DNA of 7,872 nucleotides from JBFMAE01 sp040756085 (GCA_040756085.1 JBFMAE010000370.1:1-7872); one strand, 5' to 3'; counted from the stretch's first letter, positions 1 through 6,630 are shown. The notes: generated by a model not told the origin, from the sequence alone. Made by a program: numbers and translations.

Positions 1-2
1 AA

Positions 3-134
3 CAGAATGTCCGAGAAGCCCTGGAGCTCGCTGACCGGGGATATATTTTGCAGACCGGTCGAACCATCTCCTCAGGCCAGGGAACAGAGTTGTTAGAGTC
101 AGAGATCGTCAAAAAAGCCTTCCTGGGTCTATAG
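3..134 (+). CDS. livF: LivF-type ABC transporter ATP-binding protein, C-terminal end only (5' end outside window)
   Basis: The reading frame beginning at base 3 gives 43 residues and a TAG stop. It starts QNVREALELADRGYILQTG and ends with EIVKKAFLGL. This matches the C-terminus of branched-chain amino acid transporter ATPases (LivF), where EQN, the A(D)RGY(V/I)L..G block just after the H-loop region and a final KAYLG-type ending are characteristic. The Walker A, signature and Walker B motifs would lie upstream of the window. The family energises uptake of branched-chain or related amino acids from the inner face of the membrane with LivG, LivH, LivM and a periplasmic binding protein. Here the downstream neighbours (GDH remnant, pxpB, pxpC) suggest amino acid or 5-oxoproline use, which is inference. 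Another HAAT-family ATPase specificity, such as urea or amide, is possible from so short a piece. Confidence 0.85.
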   Translation, partial: QNVREALELADRGYILQTGRTISSGQGTELLESEIVKKAFLGL

Positions 135-358
135 AAATAGAAAACAGGATTATCAGAGCCGTGTTCCTTACATTAATTTTCCCATCAAATTTAATTCCGT
201 TTTTTCAGCCTAAGAATTTTTAAAGAGGAATGATTCTGTAATGAACTTTGTTAGAGAATAAAAGTTCTTGTGGGTTACAATGACGACGAGAAAAATTGAT
301 AATTTCAAATTTGAGAAATCTAATCCTCCTGTCACTTCCTTACCTTCCCCTTCAAGAA
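135..358. other. AT-rich intergenic stretch, no gene seen
   Basis: This stretch separates livF from the GDH remnant. I see no convincing ORF, only tiny ones such as a six-codon ATG ORF at 241. There is a 10-bp perfect palindrome TCAAATTTGA at 305-314, but AT-rich sequence yields such palindromes by chance. No hairpin followed by a T-tract is evident after the livF stop. The segment just before 359 may contain decayed N-terminal GDH sequence too degraded to recognise. Confidence 0.5.
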
Positions 359-993
359 ATGAGCGAAAGGTTGGGGGGAAACCATGTAGGAACGTGGTGT
401 AATGGAGGAGGCCAAGAGAAAGAGAGCTACGGACCAGAGGCCCCGGTAAGGGAGGGATTCGTTATCACCCGGATGTGGATCTGGACGAAGTCAGGGCTCT
501 GGCTATGTGGATGACCTGGAAGGCTGCCGTGGTCAATATCCCCTTTGGAGGCGCCAGGGGTGGAGAAGAGATTACGAATGAAGGACTTTTAGAACTGGAC
601 TGTGATATCCTGATTCCCTCGGCCTTGGAAAATCAGATCACTCATAAGAATGCTTCGAAGATAAAGGCCAAGATCATTGCTGAAGGGGCCAATGGTCCCA
701 TGACTCCCGAGGCAGACGAGATTCTCTATGATCGAGGAATTTTTGTAGTCCCGGATATTCTGGCCAATGCCGGAGGGGTCACAGTCTCCTATTTTGAATG
801 GGTTCAGAACCTTCAGGAACTTCTCTGGAGTGAAGATGAAATCTCTGATCGTTTGACTCGGATTATGAAGAGAAGCTTTACAGAGGTACTCAACATCTCT
901 CAGAAGGAGAAAGTGGATATGAGAACAGCGGCTCTGATGCTCGGGATTGGAAGGGTGGCTGAAGCCACAAAACTCAGAGGAATCTATCCGTAA
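359..993 (+). pseudogene. Glu/Leu/Phe/Val dehydrogenase (glutamate dehydrogenase), broken: frameshift, stop and large internal deletion
   Basis: Recognisable GDH pieces occur in order. A weak head (EMSERLGG near 356-376) lies in a different frame from the rest. After a TAA at about 402, the main frame reads RRPREREL, then jumps to RGPGKGGIRYHP and continues through DVDLDEVRALAMWMTWK to NIPFGGARGG. It then runs directly into ITNEGLLELDCDILIP and on to the normal C-terminus RVAEATKLRGIYP at 993. Intact relatives are about 415 residues. The join after GGARGG removes roughly 170 residues, including the glutamate-binding aspartate and the Rossmann GxGxxG motif. The two substrate lysines (GKGG, MTWK) remain, but the lysine of the GGAKGG/GGGKGG catalytic motif is arginine. 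About 30 further residues appear lost between REREL and RGPGKGG. A residual ORF from GTG 475 (172 aa) is open but cannot fold as a GDH. Family identity is near certain; inactivity is inferred. Confidence 0.9.
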
Positions 994-1045
994 TCAATCT
1001 CTTTCCAATTTAAAAAAAATTGTAAAATCCAAAAAAAAATTTAAT

Positions 1046-1813
1046 ATGAAAGAGATCAAAGTAACTCCTACACCATCCATCGTCACATGTCTGGTTCCTA
1101 AGCCGGCTTATCTGATGGACCTTTATCCTAAAGCACGTTTTTTTCTCATGGGCGATCGGGGCCTCCTCCTCGAATTCGGTGATGGGATCAGTCTTGAAGT
1201 CAATGAAAAGGTGAGGAGGATGGCGCTGGCCATCCAGGAAGAGAGGATCGAGGGAATCATTGAAACAGTTCCTACCTATCGTTCGTTGCTCATCATTTAC
1301 AATCCATTGGTCCTTCCTATCGAGGATTTGAAAAAAAGGGTGGAACAAATCGAGGATGGACTTCAACAGACACCCTTTCCAGAGCCGAATTTGACACGGA
1401 TTCCTGCAATTTATGGAGGCCTTTATGGTCCGGATTTAGATTATGTGGCGGAATACTGCCGGATCTCAACGGAAGAGGTCATCCGGCTCCATTGCAGTAA
1501 ACCCTATCTCATCTATATGATCGGCTTCATACCCGGTTTTCCCTATATGGGAGAACTTCCTGAAGCACTGATCACGCCTCGTCTCAAAACACCGAGGCTA
1601 TCGGTTCCTACAGGATCTGTGGCCATCGCACAAAGACAGACAGGGATCTATTCGATGGAAAGTCCCGGAGGCTGGCAGATCATCGGCCGGACCCCTGTAA
1701 AATTATTCGACCCCGAGAAAGAGCCTCCGGCCCTGCTTCGGATAGGCGATTTTGTCCAGTTCTATCCAATCGATGAAGAAGAATTCCATGACTGGAATTT
1801 GCAGAGCGCATAA
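1046..1813 (+). CDS. pxpB: 5-oxoprolinase subunit B (PxpB / KipI / AHS1 family)
   Basis: The product is 255 residues and resembles PxpB, the subunit that with PxpA and PxpC hydrolyses 5-oxoproline to glutamate using ATP in the cytoplasm. Older names are KipI and allophanate hydrolase subunit 1-like. Visible family blocks are GDRGLLLEFGDGISLEVN (residues 36-53), GFIPGFPYMG (160-169), RLSVPTGSVAIA (184-195) and SPGGWQIIGRTP (206-217). The cyclophilin-like C-terminal domain is complete. The start is uncertain: ATG 1046 follows an A-rich leader without a clear Shine-Dalgarno sequence. ATG 1115 (MDLYPKARFF) would give 233 residues and fits the usual distance from the start to GDR better. An upstream TTG at 947 would overlap the GDH remnant and is unlikely. 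pxpC follows after 104 bp on the same strand. The KipI role as sensor-kinase inhibitor in Bacillus is not implied. Confidence 0.93.
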   Translation: MKEIKVTPTPSIVTCLVPKPAYLMDLYPKARFFLMGDRGLLLEFGDGISLEVNEKVRRMALAIQEERIEGIIETVPTYRSLLIIYNPLVLPIEDLKKRVEQIEDGLQQTPFPEPNLTRIPAIYGGLYGPDLDYVAEYCRISTEEVIRLHCSKPYLIYMIGFIPGFPYMGELPEALITPRLKTPRLSVPTGSVAIAQRQTGIYSMESPGGWQIIGRTPVKLFDPEKEPPALLRIGDFVQFYPIDEEEFHDWNLQSA

Positions 1814-1881
1814 TGCATGGCGCCTGTTTACCGCAGGCAGGCATAGGGCATAACATATAACCCGACGAATAAAAAAAGTAG

Positions 1882-1903
1882 GGGCAACCCTCTGCGGTTG
1901 CCC
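1882..1903. repeat. Perfect 8-bp inverted repeat (hairpin) between pxpB and pxpC
   Basis: GGGCAACC at 1882-1889 and GGTTGCCC at 1896-1903 are exact reverse complements with a six-base loop. No T-tract follows, so it is not a standard intrinsic terminator. It lies just upstream of the pxpC ribosome-binding region (AAAGGGAG, 1904-1911), where the folded RNA could affect pxpC expression. The form (GTAGGGGCAACC, short loop, mirrored arm) resembles dispersed intergenic palindromes common in many bacterial genomes. Neighbouring sequence 1814-1860 is low-complexity GCAT/GGC-type spacer with a smaller CCTG/CAGG dyad. Confidence 0.7.
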
Positions 1904-1917
1904 AAAGGGAGTTAGGA

Positions 1918-2883
1918 TTGGAAAGAGCAGCGGCTTTTGAAGTATTAAAGCCGGGGATTCTGACCACCCTTCAGGATCTCGGTCGCTATGGGTTCAGCCA
2001 GTTTGGGGTTCCTCTCTCCGGTGCGTTAGATACTTTCTCTTTAAGAGTCGGAAACCTGCTGGTGGGAAACAGGGAGGAGGAGGCCTGTCTTGAGATCACC
2101 ATCATGGGGTTGAAGTTGAAGGCGATGGGAGAGGTCGTCATCGCCATCACTGGCGGAGACCTCTTTCCAACCCTGAATGGAGATCCTCTGGAGATGTGGA
2201 GAACCCATCTTCTGGTAGAGGGGGATGTCGTCACTTTTAAAAACCTTCGAAGGGGTTGCCGTTCCTATCTTGCCGTGAGCGGAGGATTCGCTGTCCCTCC
2301 GCTCATGGCAAGCAGATCCACTTATCTCTCAGGAAGGTTCGGGGGCCTGGAGGGAAGGGCATTGAAAAAGGGAGATATTCTTTACACTTCAAATGTCCCC
2401 CTCTCTCTGGACAAATTGGGATTTCGATTTCCAGGCGACTGGGTCCCTCCTCTGGAGAAGGAGGCACTTCTCAAGGTAATCCCTGGACCTCAGGATCACC
2501 ATTTCACGAAGAAGGGGTTTGAAATTTTTTATTCCTCATCCTATCAGGTCACTCGCCAATGCGATCGAATGGGTGTTCGCCTCGAAGGCCCCGGAATCGA
2601 GCGGCGATCCGATGTGGAGGAGTCGATCATTTCAGAGGGCCTGATTCCGGGTGCGATTCAGGTCCCTGGCGATGGGAAACCCATGATCATTTTAACGGAG
2701 TTGGTCACCGGAGGTTATACGAAGATTGCGACGGTCATCTCTACCGATATCCCCAAGGTGGCCCAATTAAAGCCAGGAGATCGAATTCAATTTGAACCGA
2801 TCTCTATGGAAGAGGCTCATCGCCTGCTCAGGGAACAGGAAGATCGGATCCAGAATTTCAAAAAAATCATCCAGCGTCGCTGA
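1918..2883 (+). CDS. pxpC: 5-oxoprolinase subunit C (PxpC / KipA / AHS2 family, biotin-dependent carboxyltransferase-like)
   Basis: The product is 321 residues, full length for PxpC, which partners PxpB in ATP-dependent 5-oxoproline hydrolysis. Family blocks in order are LKPGILTTLQDLGRYGFS (residues 10-27), GVPLSGALD (30-38), GCRSYLAVSGGF (113-124), SRSTYLSGRFGGLEGR (132-147), VTRQCDRMGVRL (211-222), GLIPGAIQVPGDGKP (241-255) and TGGYTKIATV (264-273). The chosen start is TTG 1918, preceded by AAAGGGAGTTAGGA, which gives a reasonable Shine-Dalgarno sequence. No ATG lies before the conserved LKPG block. It is the second gene of a probable pxpBC operon, separated from pxpB by a hairpin. No pxpA (LamB/YcsF family) follows; the next sequence is hairpins and a gene scar. 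Related urea carboxylase or allophanate hydrolase fusions are excluded by the stand-alone length. Confidence 0.94.
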   Translation: MERAAAFEVLKPGILTTLQDLGRYGFSQFGVPLSGALDTFSLRVGNLLVGNREEEACLEITIMGLKLKAMGEVVIAITGGDLFPTLNGDPLEMWRTHLLVEGDVVTFKNLRRGCRSYLAVSGGFAVPPLMASRSTYLSGRFGGLEGRALKKGDILYTSNVPLSLDKLGFRFPGDWVPPLEKEALLKVIPGPQDHHFTKKGFEIFYSSSYQVTRQCDRMGVRLEGPGIERRSDVEESIISEGLIPGAIQVPGDGKPMIILTELVTGGYTKIATVISTDIPKVAQLKPGDRIQFEPISMEEAHRLLREQEDRIQNFKKIIQRR

Positions 2884-2951
2884 AGGGATAAGAAGATTTA
2901 AAATGACTTCATCCATACCGATTTACCCCGTATAATCCCGAAAGCCCCAGG

Positions 2952-2988
2952 CTTCAGACTAGAGATGAAGGCAATTTCAAATCTGAAG
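2952..2988. repeat. Inverted repeat with nested stem, upstream of IS605-like hairpin
   Basis: CTTCAGA at 2952-2958 is the exact reverse complement of TCTGAAG at 2982-2988, enclosing a smaller TGAA/TTCA stem. Just before it, the segment GAAAGCCCCAGGCTTCAG (2940-2957) resembles the start of the terminal hairpin often seen after tnpB in IS200/IS605 elements, but the expected right arm (CTGGGG) is absent. I read it as a possible decayed element end; no transposase or tnpB coding sequence is recognisable. Confidence 0.4.
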
Positions 2989-2999
2989 ATAAAGAAAAG

Positions 3000-3019
3000 C
3001 CCCGTCCTTTAGGGCGGGG
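3000..3019. mobile_element. Hairpin resembling an IS200/IS605-family end (relic, no transposase)
   Basis: CCCCGTCC at 3000-3007, loop TTTA, GGGCGGGG at 3012-3019 forms an 8-bp stem with one G-T pair. This exact type, AAGCCCCGTCCTTTAGGGCGGGG, is the familiar subterminal hairpin at the end of IS605-type (tnpB-carrying) elements, from my knowledge of those elements. It sits directly before the truncated head of the lactonase-like pseudogene, consistent with insertion or deletion there. A chance hairpin cannot be excluded, and no T-tract makes it a terminator of the standard type. Confidence 0.5.
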
Positions 3020-3028
3020 ATCTACGGG

Positions 3029-3182
3029 GTTTACAAAATCTATGCGGTCAAATATGCTGGCCCCCTCACCAGCTCCGTCGCCATGGTCTTCTGGAATACG
3101 GAGTGGGAAAAAAAGGGGCCATGATATGAAGATGCTCACTCAATATCCAAAAGTGGCTGAAGATATTACTCGGCTGGTTTAA
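3029..3182 (+). pseudogene. N-acyl-homoserine-lactonase-like metallo-beta-lactamase-fold protein, only head and tail remain
   Basis: One frame from 3029 reads VYKIYAVKYAGPLTSS and on to VFWNTEWEKKGP, ending at TGA 3121-3123. This resembles the N-terminus of the lactonase-like branch of MBL-fold hydrolases (KIYALKYAGPF..S..L..W..DWEK). In the next frame, 3117-3182 reads GHDMKMLTQYPKVAEDITRL plus one residue and TAA. This resembles the family's C-terminal end, where the PGHD motif is followed by a YP.V...I.RL ending. So about 27 head and 21 tail residues of a protein normally near 250-270 residues survive, joined out of frame at about 3113-3117. The HxHxDH metal site is absent. No start codon precedes the head, which abuts the IS605-like hairpin. 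The tail overlaps the 3' end of the convergent propeller gene by 17 bp. The identification rests on short segments. Confidence 0.65.
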
Positions 3183-5088
3183 CAGGCTCTCCAGGAATTT
3201 CAAACTCATAGAGATTTGCACCGGAACCATAATAGATCTTTCGGCCCATCATCGCCATCCCTGAAGAAATGGGAACAGGAGGTCTGGCTAAAAGGGATAT
3301 CTGGTCATTCTTCGGATCGATGACAAAAATCGTTTCTCGAGCAAGCCCAAAGAGTCTTCCGTCCGGTCCGGGTTGAAGGGAGATCTCTCTCGGCTCCTTA
3401 AATCCGAGGTCGAAAACCTTCCTGATCTCTCTCTTCTCTGAATCGAAGACGAAGACCTTTTCGTTGTCCGTAATTCCATAGAGGACTCCATCGATGGTTG
3501 AAGCGAGGGAAAGGATCGTCCTGGCTTCTGGAACAGGGACGATCTCAAAAATCGTTTTCTCCTCTTTTGGATCCCATAAGATGAGCCTTGCTTCCTTTTC
3601 GATGGCTCGTGTCCCGGTGCCGCCCCGGACGGAACTTCCCCCAGCAATGAGGTCCAATTTTTCAATATATGCCAGGGAGGCGATGCTCTGATTCGGAACG
3701 ATGTGGCGATAGCTCCGTTTCTCATTCTTCTTTGGATCATAAATACTGATGGCACCGCCCAGAAGGCCATAATCAGGATAACCTCCGACATAGACTTTCC
3801 CATGAGGTCCTGCAACCATTGCCCTCGGCCGGTACTGCCCATCCCCTATGGAACCCACATCTCTCGGATTGGCTTCCTCTCCATCGCCAAATTGTAATGG
3901 TTTTTTCGGATCGTAGATCGAGAGCCGGCCATCGGGGTAGGAACAGAGATAGAGCTTCCCATCAAAAGACCCCATCGAATAAACCTCTCCATTCGCATGG
4001 GAGGCTTTTCCCAGATCGGTGAGCGAGTCATCCTGTGGATCATAGACGAAGAGACGAAGGGGGAGCATACTGCTTCCATAGATCCGGCCATCCGGGCCTG
4101 CGCCGACGACAAAGATATAGGCACCCGAGGCTTCATACTGGAGAGAAATCACTTTCTCCTCCCCAGTCGCAGGATTCTCGATTCTGAGGACTTTATTGTC
4201 GATGAATTGGAATTTCCGGCCATCCGGGAGGCCACTTTTGGGTAAAGGTATCTCGGAGTCAGAAACTTCGAGAAGCTTTCTGCCTTCTTCGATACGAAAC
4301 CATCTTTCCAGATTGGAGAACCTGGCATAAATCTTCCCGTCGTTCCCTTTGACCAGATGGATTCGTCCAGGTTTCCGCTCCTCCGGAGGAATGAGAGAGG
4401 TTTTCATCTGTTTCTCTGGATCGAAAACGACAATGTCTTTCTTTGCAAATTGGATGACACAATAAATCAAACCATCCTCCCCGGCTGTTGGATAACAGTA
4501 GAACTGGTCCGGATCCATCCGGCCAAAATTCCGGAACACTCCGGTCTTTGGATCATAAGAGAAAAGGTTTGCAGAGGGGAAGGTCCCACCCCAGATCTTG
4601 CCATCCGGTGCGGTCGTGAGGAGACAGACGAAGGACTCCTTTTCTCCCGCAGGTCGTCCGAGATCATCCCATTTCTCTGTCTTGGGATCGAACCTTAGGA
4701 GGTGAGCGTTATAGTAACTTCCGAGGTAGATCCGATTCTCTTGATCGATCGTAAATCCCCAGGAGCCCATCTCCGAGGAGAGAGGCCCGTTAAATTGTCG
4801 GCTTTCACCCGTATCCGGATTGATGGCGAGGAGAAAAAGCGGGGCTTTATATTGACCAAAGGAGAGGTAGATCGTATCACTCATTCCCATTTTTCCTGGA
4901 CCGACATGGGCTCCCCAGATGATCGCCTCTTTGACCGGGATGCCGAGATCGCGAAAGGCAAAAGAATTTCCGGGAGAAAGGGTGAGAATGAAAAAAGCGA
5001 AGACGGGGATGAAAAATTTAACTATGAATGGAGGGCAATATTCCCGCAATAGGCGAGACCCCGCAGAGATCTTATCGAATGGATGCAT
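3166..5088 (-). CDS. Large exported beta-propeller-like repeat protein, function unknown
   Basis: This 640-residue protein has a hydrophobic segment at about residues 21-44 (FIVKFFIPVFAFFILTL, then SPGNSFA), typical of a Sec signal peptide with cleavage near FA-FRD, so export is predicted. The rest is made of blade-like repeats: a DGxIYxG-type strand followed by a (Y/F)DPxT or DPK strand. DP or NP motifs occur near residues 90, 134, 179, 223, 305, 350, 393, 451, 506 and 591, plus DS at 549, mostly 42-58 apart. Eleven units suggest two propellers or one large one, of the NHL/PQQ/virginiamycin-B-lyase-like class. No catalytic motif is recognised. Start ATG 5088 lies 10 bp after the stop of the NYN gene without a clear Shine-Dalgarno sequence, so translation may be coupled. 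A shorter start nearer the hydrophobic segment is possible, since the n-region is long (about 20 residues). It probably acts in the periplasm or on the surface. Confidence 0.85.
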   Translation of the reverse strand: MHPFDKISAGSRLLREYCPPFIVKFFIPVFAFFILTLSPGNSFAFRDLGIPVKEAIIWGAHVGPGKMGMSDTIYLSFGQYKAPLFLLAINPDTGESRQFNGPLSSEMGSWGFTIDQENRIYLGSYYNAHLLRFDPKTEKWDDLGRPAGEKESFVCLLTTAPDGKIWGGTFPSANLFSYDPKTGVFRNFGRMDPDQFYCYPTAGEDGLIYCVIQFAKKDIVVFDPEKQMKTSLIPPEERKPGRIHLVKGNDGKIYARFSNLERWFRIEEGRKLLEVSDSEIPLPKSGLPDGRKFQFIDNKVLRIENPATGEEKVISLQYEASGAYIFVVGAGPDGRIYGSSMLPLRLFVYDPQDDSLTDLGKASHANGEVYSMGSFDGKLYLCSYPDGRLSIYDPKKPLQFGDGEEANPRDVGSIGDGQYRPRAMVAGPHGKVYVGGYPDYGLLGGAISIYDPKKNEKRSYRHIVPNQSIASLAYIEKLDLIAGGSSVRGGTGTRAIEKEARLILWDPKEEKTIFEIVPVPEARTILSLASTIDGVLYGITDNEKVFVFDSEKREIRKVFDLGFKEPREISLQPGPDGRLFGLARETIFVIDPKNDQISLLARPPVPISSGMAMMGRKIYYGSGANLYEFEIPGEPVKPAE

Positions 5089-5098
5089 TTCAAGAAAA

Positions 5099-6034
5099 TT
5101 ATATCACCGGTTTGGTTTCTGTAGTATTCGGTTCTGAAACGGAAGGTTCGGGAGTGTTAGATGCAGTTTTTGGAGTTTGGGGTTTTGGCTTCCTTGGCCG
5201 TAAACGCCAGCGTGGTTTCGCCTGTTTCCGCTCTTTCGGCTCTTCTGCTTCCTTGCTGACCCTATCCTTTTTTCTCTCTTCCTTGCCAAAACCAACGATC
5301 ACATAGGTGCCGCTCCGGGAATCGGTCCGGAGCCGTATAATCCCTTTCTCCTCCGCATCCTCGAGGAGGTCGCTGAAGGTCCGGTATCCGTGGTAGGATT
5401 CATTGAAGGAGGGTTTCTTTCGTTTTATTGTCTCTTTTACCATGGAGGACCACAGGACTTCCTTATTCTCACGGACCAGGGCAACCACAGAATCCACTAA
5501 GAGCTGAAAGGCCTCTCTCTTCTTTTCAGGCAGATCCTGTTCAATTTTGGGAGGGGTACCGATGGGCCGTTCCAAATCTTCATAATAGATGAATTCATCG
5601 CAGTTATCGATCAGAAGATTGGAACTCGACTCCTTCATCCCGAGGCCGATTACCCGCTTCCCATTCTCCTTCAACTTGGAGACCAGGGGCGAGAAGTCGC
5701 TGTCGCCTGAGACGATGACAAAAGTATCGATATGCTCCTTAGAATAACAGAGATCGATGGAGTCCACGCAGAGCCGGATGTCTGCAGAGTTCTTACCGCT
5801 CATCGAACGTTTCGGGATCTCGATCAGCTCGATGGCCGCTTCGTGGAGAGGTTTTTTATACTCTGCGTAATCGGCCCAATCCGCATAGGCCTTCTTCACG
5901 ATAATCTTTCCTTTCTCGACCAATCGTTCTAAGACCTTCTGGATATCAAACCGTTTATCCTTCTTGCCCTTGAATCCGAGAGCGAGATTCTCAAAATCGA
6001 TAAAAACAGCTAATGTATGCTCTGCTTCACCCAT
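5099..6034 (-). CDS. NYN (PIN-like) domain protein with OST-HTH/LOTUS domain, predicted RNase
   Basis: The 311-residue product has an N-terminal NYN domain (LabA/DUF88/limkain-b1-like, about residues 7-155). Its expected acidic residues are present: D13 in FIDFENL, D85 and D91 in SADIRLCVDSIDL, and D111/D113 in SGDSDFSPL. These should bind metal for RNA cleavage. Residues 174-237 (AFQLLVDSVVALV to EEKGIIRLR) match an OST-HTH/LOTUS winged-helix RNA-binding domain. Residues 250-311 form a Lys/Arg-rich then Pro/Thr/Ser-rich tail, probably disordered. NYN plus OST-HTH is a known bacterial architecture, so a cytoplasmic ribonuclease is likely, with substrate unknown. The start ATG 6034 has AAAGGA seven bases upstream. 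It heads an operon with the exported propeller gene, an odd pairing of a cytoplasmic RNase with a secreted protein. Confidence 0.9.
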   Translation of the reverse strand: MGEAEHTLAVFIDFENLALGFKGKKDKRFDIQKVLERLVEKGKIIVKKAYADWADYAEYKKPLHEAAIELIEIPKRSMSGKNSADIRLCVDSIDLCYSKEHIDTFVIVSGDSDFSPLVSKLKENGKRVIGLGMKESSSNLLIDNCDEFIYYEDLERPIGTPPKIEQDLPEKKREAFQLLVDSVVALVRENKEVLWSSMVKETIKRKKPSFNESYHGYRTFSDLLEDAEEKGIIRLRTDSRSGTYVIVGFGKEERKKDRVSKEAEEPKERKQAKPRWRLRPRKPKPQTPKTASNTPEPSVSEPNTTETKPVI

Positions 6035-6041
6035 GCTCTAT

Positions 6042-6110
6042 TCCTTTCTTTTTAAAGGCCCAATCCTCTTTACCTGGAATTATCCTACAATTAAACAAGG
6101 AATTTGTAAA
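6042..6110 (-). promoter_or_regulatory. Predicted sigma-70 promoter and ribosome binding site of the NYN-propeller operon
   Basis: Read on the minus strand, TTTACA (bases 6110-6105) is a -35 candidate differing from TTGACA at one base. Seventeen bases later TAGGAT (6087-6082) matches the -10 consensus at four of six positions. AAAGGA (6047-6042) is the Shine-Dalgarno sequence, seven bases before ATG 6034. The leader of about 40 bases shows no strong structure. Assignment is by eye only. Confidence 0.5.
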
Positions 6111-6195
6111 CAGATGAAATGATTCATAAAGAATTTGTTCGCCAGGGGAAATAAAATTTTATGAATTTATGGACTTCCATCTCACAGCCTCCTGT

Positions 6196-6630
6196 TCAAC
6201 CAACCAACGGGTTTCGAATGTTCAAACCTGGAAATCGGCTAAAATCCTTATCAGCCGTCCATAACTCTCTCACGCCGTGCTGTAAACATAAAGCGACTAC
6301 CCGAGCATCATGGACAGGTGGACCCGATACTCTCCCGGTCTGGAGTGTGGATCGAAGAAGCAGCCAATAGTCCGCTGATTCAGCGAGCAGGACAAGGCTC
6401 GGGGATTCGAACCAGGCTTCAACCTGGTCAATAGCCTTTTCCAGAGGTGTCGGTGGATTGTAGATTCGAGGATGTGTCACAATGGCGAGGAATTCGTGAA
6501 CGCATGGCCATGGTATAGCCCATGGGGCACGGCCCTCAGCTAATTCGACAATACGGGAGTAGGCGAGGTCATGCCAGGGAGAATCTTCTCGGTGCGCGTA
6601 AACCAGAAGGTTACTATCGACAGCGATCAT
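6196..6630 (-). CDS. vapC: PIN-domain RNase toxin, VapC family
   Basis: The 144-residue PIN protein carries the expected acidic set: D5 in MIAVDSNLLVYA, E46 in CVHEFLAIV, D108 in PPVHDARVVALC, and D127/D129 in TADKDFSRF. These bind Mg2+ or Mn2+ and cleave RNA. The family's targets are often tRNA or rRNA, which cannot be told from sequence here. Its ATG overlaps the vapB stop as ATGA (6627-6630), the standard arrangement for translational coupling with the antitoxin. The length fits the longer PIN branch (HEFLAIVTHPRIYNPPTPLE) seen in many environmental bacteria. No frameshift or lost catalytic residue is seen, so it should be active. Confidence 0.94.
   Translation of the reverse strand: MIAVDSNLLVYAHREDSPWHDLAYSRIVELAEGRAPWAIPWPCVHEFLAIVTHPRIYNPPTPLEKAIDQVEAWFESPSLVLLAESADYWLLLRSTLQTGRVSGPPVHDARVVALCLQHGVRELWTADKDFSRFPGLNIRNPLVG

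Noticed and set aside
296..514. ORF of 72 codons on the + strand
   Set aside because: It crosses the decayed GDH head and then reads the wrong frame of conserved GDH sequence; it is not a gene of its own.
1006..1022. CAATTT/AAATTG hairpin after the GDH remnant as a terminator
   Set aside because: The stem is almost all A-T with an A-only loop and no following T-tract on the + strand.
2954..3139. Minus-strand ORF of 61 codons over the hairpins
   Set aside because: It is antisense to the lactonase-like scar and reads through the hairpins; composition and context give no support.
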